From assembly GCF_010183535.1 (NCBI RefSeq), contig NC_071331.1, positions 9,982,001 through 10,046,000 on the forward strand: 64,000 nt of DNA, written 5' to 3'. Shown one piece after another: positions 26,229-38,800 of the stretch. This stretch comes from Caenorhabditis remanei (lineage: Eukaryota; Nematoda; Chromadorea; Rhabditida; Rhabditidae). A program made the translations under genes and the position numbers. The notes under the pieces were generated by a model that saw only the letters and a list, made by a program, of their open reading frames with translations, was not told the DNA's origin and did not search any database. The stretch's first letter is position 1. Each line of letters begins with the position of its first letter.

Positions 26229-28368
26229 TCTTTACTAATAATATTCAACAGATCCGTCTGTCCGTTTATTTGTCGCCGATCATAACTCCATCCGTAGCGG
26301 ACCGATTTTTATGAAACCTGGATAGATAGATTGGAAATTTGGCTTAGATGATGCCCGAACTTTTCTTTTTTTTTAAATATCAAACTTGACGTCTTCTGGA
26401 GACGATGCCGATTTCAACAGTAAAAAGCGTTGAGAAAAGTGTGTCCCGACAGGGTGGTAGAAAGTTCAAAAAATCAATGGCTCGGTTGTTTCTTGACTGC
26501 ATTCTCGAAAGCGCCTCGGCCGCGCGTGTTTGGTGTAGCGGTCTACGCAGATGACTCTCACGCGTGGGGTGGTGAGTTCGTTACCGCCAGGTCGGAAATG
26601 TTTTTTGGGGTTTTTGTTTTGATAAGGACATAGCCAGTATATGAAAGTTGTAAATATTTTGTTATAGCCGAGATTTCGTAGAACAAAAGGGTGGAGTAGC
26701 TATCTTTCTGTTGACACTGTACACACCGCTCAAACTCTGTCATAATGGATGATTGAGTTCCAACTTTGACGGTGTTTAAAAAATTTCAATCCTACAAACA
26801 CCGAGTCAGGAACTTGGTAGTTGTTAACAATAAGCCTTTTGTCCAAAGCTTCATGGGGAAGTCATGCAGCATTGCCACCGATCGTTTAAAAACTCAAAAA
26901 GTGTTTTTTAAAGAACTTTAAGAATTTTTTTGTGAAGTACTGTCATGTACGAATGAGGTGGATTGATCAAAATAGACTGAATAAGGGGCTTCTTTAACTT
27001 TTCAACTTAGAAATATGTAAAATAGTTTTAGTTTCGAAGTATTTCAGAGAAGAGAGGGGCATCGCCGCCGAACAGTGAAAAATATAGAAACCAGAACTTT
27101 TTGGATCAGACCAAACTAAAAAGAAGATTTCCGTGTTTATGAAACAAATCTTGAACGAATTTGGGGGGAAGGAGGCGGCATCGCCGCCGATAAGTCAAAA
27201 ACTTCAAAAGAATACTTCAAACGCAACTTTTGAAGATGTGAATAGGAAATTCTCTTTTGGTGAAGGGTTTCTCAGACAGGCAAAAACACATTTACTGTAT
27301 TTAGTACAATTAATTCTAGGACCCGAATGTCTCAACCAATAAACCAATAAAGAAATGTTTTTTGTTATCATCGGATTAAGAAAAATCGAAGATTAAAAAC
27401 GTTTCCTTTCCTTCCAGATTGATCGGTAACACAATTAGATACAGGCAGTTTTCAGGACACAGGTGATGGATCCATTGTTGATCCAAATGGGCCCACATAA
27501 AAAAGTTTTTAAAGTCATTTTGGCTAGCATTTCCCTTCTTCTTACCACTGTTTTCACTTTACCCATTGGTAAAACATAGTGGCGAGGGGAATTTCTGTGA
27601 AGTCCAGATATGAGATCAGGTAAAATCCAGGGGCTCAAGATCGTCCGACTATCAGGTCGAATGGTCTGAGTCTGATGGCTACAGAAGAAGAGATTGATGA
27701 AGGTGTGCTCCACCGCGTTTCAGTGACTTTCCGGACAACTAACAGACGATGAGAAGAGTCCGATGACGTGACGGCAAAAAGAACGTCCTCCCTAATGAAC
27801 CGATTTCCTTCAAAGTTGGACAAAAATCAGAAATTTTCATCTCGCGATGCCCGTCTTACTTTTCTTCCAAACTCCCAAAGTGACGTCTTCTGAGCCAGGA
27901 ACACTGATAAAGCAGAGGGAGTCGACAGCGGGAAAAGGGAGAGACGATCGACAAAGCGTCGTCTCTTCTTTAGTCGCTCCCGCTGGCGTTCTTCCCAGCA
28001 CAGGTAGACCGGCAAGTCCCAATTACGGACGAGCGACGACTGAGCGCAGGCGTTCGAGTGGCGAACAGACGCGGCTAAACGACCGCCAGCGGGCTAACGA
28101 CGGCCTATCACCAGCCCTCGAAATCATTCGGAAGTCGACACGCCAAGGAGCTCTTCTCGGAGAAGTTGCTACTGATGCACTACCTGATCTTCAAAACATA
28201 GGAATGATGGATCAAGTTTGTCCACGTTGCAAAATCGTTTCAGAAAAACAGAGATTCTTAGACTTCGATAGTCTCAACCGTTTGAGAAGCGCCGCAGGCG
28301 CTGTAACACCCAGAAGGGTGGTGTAGAAAAGGAGGTTTAGTCGCCGTTAGGCGACGTGAACCGACTGG
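26229..28368 (+). mobile_element. Degenerate Helitron in last intron of copy 3
   Basis: The 5' end TCTTTACTAATAATATT, after an A, matches the usual Helitron start; an alternative TC lies at 26223. The 3' end is CTGG followed by T, preceded by a 6-bp stem hairpin GTCGCC-GTTA-GGCGAC at 28340-28355, 13 nt before the end section. These are the A|TC...CTRR|T hallmarks. Intron sequence like that of copies 1 and 2 resumes after it. The interior holds one recognisable coding remnant and otherwise diverged sequence. Confidence 0.8.
27847..28326 (+). pseudogene. Remnant of Helitron Rep/helicase N-terminal region
   Basis: A 159-codon open stretch, same orientation as the Helitron. It has an Arg/Gln-rich run (SGEQTRLNDRQRAND) like the repeats near the N-terminus of Helitron replicases, then MDQVCPRCK, which resembles the CxxC motif ahead of the Helitron_like_N domain. 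It stops just after, so the Rep and helicase domains are missing. The start codon is not established. Confidence 0.55.
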
Positions 28369-30035
28369 TTATATTATATTATTATTCATCGAAGCAGATC
28401 TGTTCGAATTTCACGTAGAGCTGAAACGGAATTTTTATACAAATCTATCGTTAAAAGATCATTAGCAAATGTTTTAAAAATAATCGATTTTTTGAGATTC
28501 CTGAAACAGATATTATAATAGTTTGTATACAAAAATAACCCATTCTTCCAGAATCCCCGAATCTCGAAACAAATCACGTACGTGGCGGAACACGACTCTT
28601 CAGAAGACGTCCGTCGATTCGCCACCTCAATGTTACGCGGATTCGAAGAAGAGGTCACACGGATTTAGACCCTTCCATGTCATCTCAATCCATGACCTAA
28701 TTATCTGTCATTTCTCTCTCTGTTTCCCTAATTGCTCCAGTGTCTTTTCTCTCCAAAAAGTGTAGCTCAAAATGTGATTTTCTTATTCGTGTGATTTGAT
28801 TGTATATCACGAAGAATTGTGTCAACTCGGGTTTTTCGATTTTTATTTTGTATATTTTGTCATGTTTCACCTACTTTATTTTAATAATATAAATATTTAT
28901 GAAATAATTTCACGATATTTTGAATCGATCAAAGCCAGAATGCTTTAGCTCCGAGAAGCTTTTGTCTGAAACACTTGCCGTTTCACATCATTCCCTTTTA
29001 TCAAATGATCATCCCCTTTTTGTTAACAACAGTCCAACTGCAACAATGAATGTTGAGATAATGGAAGAGAGAGAAAGAACCAGCCGGTCTTGTAAGTTTA
29101 GAATTGGGTAAAAATGTAATTTTTCACATATTAGGTCACGTTTGGCAGGAGTATCTGGCAATAATGAATGCAATTTTCAATTGTGCTTCGAAAATTATCG
29201 TCCTTGAAAAATCATTCATAAATTCAACTTGGTCATGTAACAGAAAAATGTGTTGACACCTTTCAGTAGTGCTCCAAAGTGACGTTATAGTGAATGGGAG
29301 AACTCAAAAAAGGGGAATAGTAGTAGTATTTTCGTACGGTACAGGTTTTGAATTGACAATTGTGTTGTATACAGCCAGGAGCAATGCAAACAATGTATTG
29401 AATAACTTAAGTAGCTTTTTTTTAGCAACATTCTATTAAGCAAGTACACCGTGCAACAGTGAGTTTGAGGTCAGAGAGATAAAATTCAGAAAATTCAAAT
29501 TTGGCAATAAAATTGAGATATTAAAGCGGTTTTTGGATTCGCCGGAACCCAGAGAGAGAGAGAAAATCAGGTAAGTATAAGTACTGACCAGATTGTGAGA
29601 GTGGTAGGTGCTATGTATTATGCACTCATCTAATTTTTTCCCATAAACTAACAGTTAATAAATAAATAAAAACAACAAAAGGTTTCTAAACGACTTGAAA
29701 CTGATTCTATTTCTGATAGCCGAGTTAAGCTACATCATTAACACTGTTTCAAAACCACCAAAACTAAGAGACAGTTTCGAAACATTAGTATGTCTTATGT
29801 TTCATATCTTGAATGTCTTTTCCAATTTCTGAAACAAAAATTCGTTTCTGACGTGCAGTGAGACACCGTCACTAGACGTCGTTGTCCGAATTGAGTTTTT
29901 TTTTTGAAAGACAATCGTTTGGAAATGTTGATTGGGAATAAAACATCGACTGTGGTATGTAAATATTGACGCACATGAAACAACTATTTATGAAACATTA
30001 AAAATATGTAGAATTCACCTTTTTGAAGTAGTTGT

Positions 30036-30172
30036 ATTGTCGCAACAAAAAAGTTCCGACATTTTTTACCGACGCGTGTTTGCGGACTTAGTGTTAAATT
30101 ATTAAATTTTGCACTAAGTCCGCAAACACGCGTCGGTAAAAAATGTCGGAACTTTTTTATTTCGATAATAAA
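30036..30172. mobile_element. Hairpin MITE, copy 1
   Basis: About 137 bp folding into a nearly complete hairpin: arms AAAAAAGTTCCGACATTTTT and complement, inner arms with GTTTGCGGACTTAG. It is flanked by TA. A related copy in opposite orientation lies at 62656-62791. The outermost bases of the two arms differ (TTGTCGCAACA against TTATCGAAATA). Confidence 0.75.
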
Positions 30173-31166
30173 ACCAACATACTTTCAACATATTTTATCA
30201 AAAATACTATTAATAATTTATTAGAAACGTGGTGCCATTGAACTGCCATCACAAAAATATCAGAAATATGAATGCACAAAACAGAAACAGAGGTAATGAA
30301 TCGAATTAAGAACAGCTATTTGCAACGAATACGTGCGGATAGACTACATTTAAATTGTGATCAGGATGTTCCAATACTACAGAAACAGTAGAAGTTAAAA
30401 TCTGACATGGGAAACAATACGGTGAATTGAAATTGAATAATTTCTCTCGATTTGAAAGCTTTTTGATATTTGTAAAAATTTAACATGGAAAACAATAGTT
30501 ATAGTATGGAGTGTCATCTTTTGAAAACACCGTGAAACATTGAAAAAGGTAAAACTCACTATGTATGAATGAATTACAATTTTAGATTATCAACATCTAT
30601 TAAGTTCAGTTTGAAGCAGAATAAAATTCTCAAAGTTCTTGACCAAACATTTCATGCTTTAACTGTCTTTTTTTTGAGTATTTTGTTTCTACCCTGCCAT
30701 TTTCTGGTTATTGCCCATCTAGTTTGAAAATCGACAAGTAAAAATGACGAACCGAATCTGTAAAATTGGATACCTAGTCAGTTTGGAATTTTTTTCGTGT
30801 TTACTCAAATTAAAGCGATATGCCTCAAAAAATTAATGAATTCGATTTGAAATGCTCATCGTGTAACAGAAAAATATTTTTTTAATCATGCCTGTTTCAA
30901 AGCATGCCCATAAACCATACAACTATTCTTGAATATTAATGCTTTCGTGAATTTTCAGAATCGTTGGATCTCATTTTTATAAATGGAGAATCACGCTTCG
31001 ATTTTTTTGAAACTTACTAGTTAGTAATAAAAGTCAAACCTAAAGTAGGAGAAAAATGATATATATATATATATATGAATCTGACAGTTCTGAAAGAGAT
31101 ATTCTGATTTCAGAGGTTTCGTTCAGTTAACCTGTGTGTTGACGAGCAAAAAAAGAAAAGAGCTTT

Positions 31167-31394
31167 CGGGCCGCCCGGATCGACGGTTTTTCTTGATTAA
31201 ATACAGTCTTCGGTTCATACTGGCCAGGCCGAACCGGGCCGAACGATTAAAGCTCGCATAATATTTTTGGGAAATTTATAATATTTTTAATAGATGACAA
31301 TTCAAAACACCTATCTTTTCAGCTATTAATCAACCTGCTACAATTAAAAATGCTTTTTCAAGTTTTTTCAAAACCGTCGGCTCCGCTTGGCCCG
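31167..31394. repeat. Probable small TIR element with CGGGCC tips
   Basis: Left end CGGGCCGCCCGGATCGACGG and right end (complement) CGGGCCAAGCGGAGCCGACG are imperfect inverted repeats in AT-rich sequence. No target duplication is clear. Confidence 0.4.
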
Positions 31395-31932
31395 GTAGAT
31401 AAGTATGTTTTTGTCAAAGGGTGCATTGCACAAAAGTTACTCTCGGTGTCTTAAAACATTTTCCATGTTTCTGAGAATTGAAAAAAATAGTAGAGTAAAT
31501 ACTCAAATATTGTTTACTTTAATAGAGGTTTTGACAATCAGAAATCTTTAATTGAGTAGTTCAGATTTTTCGTTCGGCTCAAATGCTGAACAATAATTGG
31601 GAATATTGATGTGTGTGTGTGTGTCGATACAATGATACTAAATTAGAGTCAATTTATAACTTGGTAATTTGGAAGAAAGAGGGTCTTGCTAAAAAGAAGT
31701 CAGAAAAGAGTGTTTCAAAACGTGCTTATGAAAATTCAATAAAAATTTTGAATATTGTTTCCATTATTTCCCAATCTCTTTAATTATTTGATTTCTCACT
31801 TTCAGAGAATATTCAGAAACGAAAGGACCATGGAAGTAGTTGGAAAAAGACACAGTGGGACTGAACGATTGGAAAACTGAATATTTATGAAAGGAAATCT
31901 TTTTTCGAAACAGAGAAGATTTTGGTCAGAGA

Positions 31933-32446
31933 AGTAAATAAGAATCACAAATTCGCGAGCGAACTTGCAACACTTATTAGCTAAAACGACGAGAAACACA
32001 CGAAATACGAGAGAAAACGACGAGAAAGCAATACAATTTATATCAAAACCTGGTTTTGATATAAATTAACTCTGAAAACGCGCAAAACCACACAAAACGC
32101 ACTTTTTGGAGGATACACTATTTATTCCAAGCCAAACTGGCTAAAATGCACTAAAAACCAAGTAAAACAACACAATATGGGTCAAATACCCAAGCAGAGG
32201 TAAGAAAACAAATTAAAACAGCTTCACAACGGTACACACCGTTGCTACAGCCACAAAAACTGAAAAGGAACGCCTTCTCTCTGATGACTTTACTCTTGCC
32301 CCCAAAAAAGCGCCAAGGCACCAAGATTGCGCCAAGCTTCTCGTTTGCGTGTTTTGAGTGTTTGTGGACTTCGGGAGGGAAATTTAAATAAGTCTTTTTA
32401 TAAAAAGACCACGAAATGACATAATATTCCGGTGAAACACCGGACA
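31933..32446 (-). repeat. 3' LTR of the Ty3/gypsy-type element
   Basis: 514 bp, matching 40148-40661 throughout by eye. It contains a perfect hairpin (AATTTATATCAAAACC and complement) near 32035-32066 and, on the minus strand, a TATA-like TTTTTATAAAAAGA near 32396-32409 close to the TGT end. Confidence 0.9.
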
Positions 32447-32815
32447 TCCTCGCGTTTTTCAAGTCCCTCGTACGCACGAGAATGGGATGATTCTTTAATG
32501 GGCAGAGTCTCGTCACTTCAATCAGGCTAGAGTGACAATATGAACAGTAGGAGAGCTCGATAAAGAGATAATGAGAGGATTCAGATATACTCAAGAAGGA
32601 ATAACTATGAAATTGATAGCATGAAGGGAATAGGAAATTGGTAGGCATGGGCAGATATAATAGAGATATGTAAGGGAATGAAGGACATTTTCAGAGAAAC
32701 AGGATAACTATGATTAGAAAGAAACAGAATATGTTGGCAAGCATTAGAGAGAAAACAAGATAGTTTACAAGATAATATATCTATAACATGGAATTTGCTT
32801 TGTGTCAGTCACTCC

Positions 32816-35800
32816 TTAGTTACGATTCGACGTCCCATCCCTCCGGTATGGGTGGTGACCATTGTTATGATGGCGGCTGCCTCCTCTGTGGCTTCCTCGC
32901 CCATTTCCACGTCCACGCATCGGCGGCCATCCTCTGTCCCAGCCTTCTGTCCTTGTTGCAGTTGGTGCTGCTGAACTTGACGGTTGTTCCGTTGACACCG
33001 TTTTCTGGGGTGTGTTCTCATTCGACTTGGTGATGGACGCTAGTTGGAATTGCGGCCAGGGACGATTCTTCTTCTCCAGCATCTCCTTCACAGCTAGCCA
33101 ATACTCAGGGGCTTTCATTATCTCGGACGCCAGGTATAGCATCCGATGTTGTTTGTCCTCCACAATTTCTTCTGGCGACACATGCACAATTTCTCCATGA
33201 TCCCGTTTGATGCGATCAAACAGATTGATGAATACAGCCATTACACTGTGATCGAAGTCACTCATGTGCGTAGGAATCACATATACCACCGATTTGATGG
33301 GTATCGCATTGACTATGGAACGCCATGTGTCCAAGTCGGTATCTTTCTTGGATACTGGGACCACTACCACAACAATAGAAGTGGAGTGTTTTTCACACTG
33401 CTCATGCACGTCATCTTCCAGAATTGACTCAGTAGTGAGTGCAGTAATGTGCATGGTTTGTAACGGAAATTGCTCTCTTGTCACTCCTGGAGCTAGAATC
33501 ACTTGAATCGTTTCCTTACGTTCAAAACCACTGCCCAAAAATTGCTCCAGCAGGGAGTGTCGGAACTTTAGATATTCGTGTTCCCAGCCACGGAGATCCT
33601 TCACGACCAATGCAACTGTCGGGCAATTGCTAAGGGCCAGGAATGTCTCTGCATCTGGTGTGCTATTCAAACCCGGAATTGGTGTTTGGGTTGCCAGCAA
33701 TAACTCTCTAGCATTGTCCCTGAGTAATAGATCTGGAGCCTCTTTTGTCAGCGCAATCATTCGTTGTAACTGCGTTGGAGACGTGGTTCTTGCTGACATG
33801 GCATCTTTTGGATAGAAAACACAGCTGGTTGGGCATCGGCAGCCATAGATGTCACTGAAAGTAATAAGATTTACTTGCGTATTTTGCATGTTATCATAGT
33901 GTACACTGTCTACGCGCATCTTTGCTCTGCTTTTTACTGTCTCAATCGGTACATTTTCCATTTCTGCGGGAATAACCCTTAGATGATCAAATGGAATTTT
34001 CAGAACTTCTTTTCCTTTGCCTAACACTGGAACAACAGTAGCTGATGTCTCTGAACAAGCAATCACTCTGTATGGTCCTTTCCACTTATTCACCAACTTT
34101 GGACATCTAGCCCCTAATTTTTCCGATGGAATTTCCACAAGCACTCGGCTACCTGGCCCTGGGTACCTCCGTTTCTCTGTATTATGTTTCTTATCGAACA
34201 AGTACTTGTATTGCTCTTGCTCTTGCATGGCATGTTCTCTTACAAGAGCATGTGCTTTCGCAAGTTCAGAAGCCATCAGATGCTTATACTCATCTAAATT
34301 TGCATAACTCATGCCAACGGCATCCTCTCCGGCCAAATCAAGTGGGCCCTTAGGATCCCTCCCTGACATCAAATACATTGGAGATTCTCCCGTAGTGGAA
34401 TGTGCCACGCTGTTATACGCATATACAGCGAATGCAATTTGTTCATCCCATTCTATCGGAACCGCGGCCTTTTTGCTCATTATGTGCATTAGAGTCTTGT
34501 TGAATCTCTCAACTGCTCCATTTGCCCGACTATTGTAACCCTTCGTCATGACATGCTCTATCTTCAACAACTTTGTGAGCTGTTTGAAGTATTCATTATC
34601 AAACTCTTTTCCCATATCTGTGAGCAGTTTGTTTGGAATTCTCCCTTCTCCCATAGCCCATCTATCCACAAAAGCTTTAACCACCGTTTCTCCTTTCTTA
34701 TCAGGAATAGGTATCGCACTCGCGTATTTAGTGAATAAATCAATAATCGCCAGAATGTACCTGTTCCCTTGTGTAGACAAGCCAACATCAATGAGATCAC
34801 ACGCAACAATTTCCAGCGGCGCAGAAGTTTCATATGGTTTCAACGGAGCTATCAACTTCGGACGATCATTCACACAAAGGCATTTCGGACAACTTTTCAC
34901 CACTTTCTCAATATCAACCCTCATCTTCGGCCAATAGAACTTTTTACTCAATTGTCTTACAATTTTCTCAGTCCCGAAATGTCCAGCGACTGTTCCAGAG
35001 TGTGCTTCTTTGACTAACGCCAATCTTGCATTCTCTGGTACAACATGTCTGTTGTATTCGTCGTCTTCAATATTTCTGAGAGATTTTCCCACCAGAGCAT
35101 AATTCTCCACTGGCACCTCTTCTTTCAGTCCTGGAACCTTCACTTTCTCTTTCATGTTACCACTCTCTAGGAATCGTATGATCTCACACCAACCTTCTTC
35201 ACCTTTCAGCATTTCTAACCATTCTTCCACCTTCAGTATTTCACTCTCTTCCCTCTCACTGTTAACTTTGATTTCACCAATGATATTTGGAATTTCTGCA
35301 GTTTCCAACTCTTCAGCTTCCATTGCAGGACACCCACCCCTACTTAAAGCGTCAGCGACTACATTAGCTTTTCCGGCTATGTATACTATTTTCACATCGA
35401 ATTGCATGACCTCAATAGACCAGCGCAACAATCTGTCTGACAGTGGTGACCCTTTTAGCAACGAAATGAGCGGTTTGTGGTCTGTGAATACAATAATCGA
35501 CGTGCCATATGTGATGGTTTTGAATCGTCTTAACGCCGATATCATTGCCAAAGCCTCAAGATCCGTAATGTGGTATCTTTTTTCCGCCGGGCTTAAAGCT
35601 TTCGAAGTAAATGCAATGGGATGTTGCAACCCGTCATCTCCCTCTTGAGCAAGCACCGCACCTACTCCCCTTCTACTCGCGTCACAATATATCATGAATG
35701 GTCTCGATCCATCAAGCGCCTTTTCAATGTTTGGTTGCATCAACACTGGTGCTGTGCAGATTAACTGAATCAACTCTTGAAAAGCAGTTTCATGTTCTGC

Positions 35801-38800
35801 TTGCCACACCCATGTGCTTTTTACTGATGTCAGAGGCGTCAATTCGGAAGCCACTTGCGCATAATTGAGCATGAACTTTCTGTAATAACTAGTGAGTCCC
35901 AGAAAAGAGCGCATTTGTTCCGCATTCTCCGGTCTTTTGAAGTTTTTCATCTTATTAACCTTGGTTTCCTCGGTTTTCACACCTTCCGGAGTGATCCTAT
36001 GTCCCAAGTACTCCACTTCTTTCTGTGCAATGTGACATTTGCTGGCTCTGAGCTTCATTCCGCTCTTTTCCAGACGAACCAATATCTCTTTGAGATCTTG
36101 AATATGTTGTTTCATGTTCTCACTCGCAATGAGCAAATCGTCAACATACACATGTGCAGTTTTCCCCAGCAAATCACCAACTACAGCTTCCATAGTTGCT
36201 TGAAACACAGCAGGAGACGTGACTAGCCCGAAAGGAAGCACATTATACTCGTATAACTCACTCCCAATAGCAAAAGCTGTTATTTCTTTGCTTTTTTCCT
36301 TCAGAGGAATTTGCCAATACCCCGCCAACAAATCTAACGTAGTGAAGATCTTCTTTCCAGACAATGATTGCAATGTTGCTTCAATGTGTGGTAATGGATG
36401 AGCATTGTTTTTCACCACCTTGTTTACTTTCCGGTAATCAACACACATTCTTACCGACCCGTCTTTCTTCTTCACTATCACTACCGGACTGGACCATGGT
36501 GACTTGCTGCTTCTGATAACTCCCTGCGTTACCATTTTCTGCAGAATCTTTCTTATTTCTGGACGAATAGCAAGCGGAATTGGTCTGGGCTTTTGCCTAA
36601 TTGGCTCGGCACCATCCAATAGCTCAATCTCACACGTTGTAGCATTTGTGCGACCCAATTCACTATCTTCAATTGCAAAGATGTGCTGGAAGCTCTGAAT
36701 TACCTTCCAGACTTCTGCCTCACTTTCACAACTGCTTTCTTGTCTTTTCAGGTGCTCACATAATGTTTCCCATCTTTTGCCCTCCGCTTCATTCTGTACT
36801 ACACTGCACACAATCTTTTCCGACTCTCTGAGAAACCCCGTCTCCTCCAGATGCTCATTCAGAAATTCCAAATTTTCAGCTTTCCCCTGCACTACTTCAA
36901 AGCCATCCACTTCCCCTACTGCAATCGTTTGTCCTTTTCTCAACAATACTGGTTTTGTGCCAAAGTTGGAAATGGTAACAAGAGCTCTACCATTAGCCTC
37001 TACTTGACAAACTGATGGCGCAATACACTCCTGAATGGGAGTGATCAAGCAATGATCTTTCCCTTCTTGCACAACCCCTTCGACAGAAACCTGGACTACT
37101 CTTGAAGAACTTGGAGTTAGCCGAATGTCTTTACATATCTTCACCGCCCTTGGTTGTTCTTCAATGCGAACTTCTACTCCCAGCTTATTAAATTGGTCCA
37201 TCCCGAGAATAATATTTTCTCTGTCAATGGCGGCAATGTAATATTTTATGAGTCTTGTTCTTGTTTGCATCGAAGTTTCAACCTCCACAGTGCACAATAG
37301 TTTGAGTGGTTGGTTATTGGCTGTGAAAACTTGAGCAAGTTCTGGCTTTTCTTCCTTCACTTTTTTCACCCACTCTTCTCCATTCTCACCTACAATCTTC
37401 TTCCATATTTTCTGAGGAATTATCGATATGCATGCACCCGAATCAAGCATTAGATCAACTTCAGTGTTTCCAATACGCCCTTTCTCAACTTTGATCAACG
37501 GTTTTTCCGTTGCGTTACCCTCCGTTTTAGGCGCATCACTAGGAATAGTCAACACTTGTTTATCCTCTACCGAATTAACCGTGTTTTCTTTCACCGGATT
37601 GTCATTCACTTTGTTTTGACTTTGCTTCGTGCAATACGTCGCAATATGTCCTTGTTCTTGACACCGGTAACACGTGACCACCGGTCTACTGTACGTCTTT
37701 GCATTCCCTGGGGCTTTCGAACATTTTGGATCATGACACCCAACTAGTTTGCATTCACTACATTCTATAAACCCTTTTGTCTTCCCATTGTTATCAGAAT
37801 TCTCGCCTGTTCTTTGACGCCAATTCTGATTTATTGGGCTTCCTGCATTGTCTGTCTTGTTTGTGAAATTGTTTCTGTTTTGTGAATATGTATTGGTTCT
37901 CTGCCCATTGGGATTGCTTTGCACGGACGTATTATTCGCAGACGATGTATTACTACTTTGAGGCGACGGACTCTTTTTCTTTTCACTGTTCTGACTCTTG
38001 TTTCTCAAGTTTCTGTCCCTGATTCCCTGCTCATAACGAGTTGCTAACATCCGACACGTATCATAATGGTCTCTTTCTGGCATTCCCAACAACCGATTGT
38101 CAATAAGACACGACAACGTTTCGTTCTCAGCGATTGCATCAAGCAATTTTGCTGTTTTGAACGACGAAAGTTCAGAAGCATTAACTCTCTTGAATGCCAC
38201 TCGAGCTAGTTCATCGATAGAGAGGCAAAAATCTTCGATGTTTTGTTCTGGTTTCTTTCTCAGACTCTCCCATCGGCTTTTTGCTCGTCTCGTTTCGTCT
38301 TCTGGTGAAATTCTCAACCTTATCGCCATTGCCTGCATTACATCATTTATTGACTTTTTCTCATGTTCTGGGAGTCCTCGGAAAATACGCAGAGCCCTAC
38401 CACTGAGGTACTTTGTCTCAAGCAAAATTATTTGATTTTCATCTGAGAATGACTCAAACTTTAATGCGAACGATTTTCGAAAGCTTTCTAACTTAATCGA
38501 ATTTTCTTCGGCTGAGAATTTCGGAGGTTCCGGCAGATTTTGTTGGACCAACATTTTGTTCATCATCTCTACTGGAGACATTTCTTTCTGTTTTCCCGTA
38601 TCCCAGTTGGTATAATATCTACCATTCCCCATAGTCTCATCCGCTCTCTCCGAGTCAGACTCACTGTCCATCTGCCCACGCGCTGCCTCAATAACCTCTT
38701 CAAGCTCTTTGTCTGTATGTGTTTGCTCTTGCACTGTACGTTTTCGCAATTTTTGTGTCATACCTGACGTAAGCGTTGTAGTTCCGGTGGATTTCGTTGG

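Larger units (their letters stand above)
22389..28668 (+). pseudogene. RIPOR/FAM65-like gene, copy 3 (broken by deletions and transposons)
   Basis: Segments matching copies 1 and 2: 22389-22548, 22804-23078, 23545-23672, 23758-24061, 24160-24466, 24955-25242, 25405-25490 plus 26162-26198, and 28552-28668. The first segment fuses the head of one exon to the tail of the next, deleting most of the C2-like core and the intron between; the reading frame meets TGA soon after the junction. The second has lost about 330 bp (275 nt against 607) and shifts frame to a TAG. The penultimate exon is split by a 666-bp TIR element and has also lost 2 bp further on. The last intron contains a Helitron. Four middle exons keep full length, intact phases and near identity to the other copies. 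Full-length product is excluded; a transcript from the middle exons is possible but unsupported. Confidence 0.85.
28669..31932. other. 3' flank of the array and gene-free region
   Basis: Copies of the array 3' UTR and spacer run to about 29525, where similarity to the other units ends. Beyond this is AT-rich sequence with a hairpin MITE (30036-30172), a probable small TIR element (31167-31394), a (TA)n tract near 31060-31077 and a (TG)n tract near 31610-31625. No gene was seen. Confidence 0.6.

Noticed and set aside
31610..31625. (TG)n tract as a functional site
   Set aside because: An ordinary short microsatellite.
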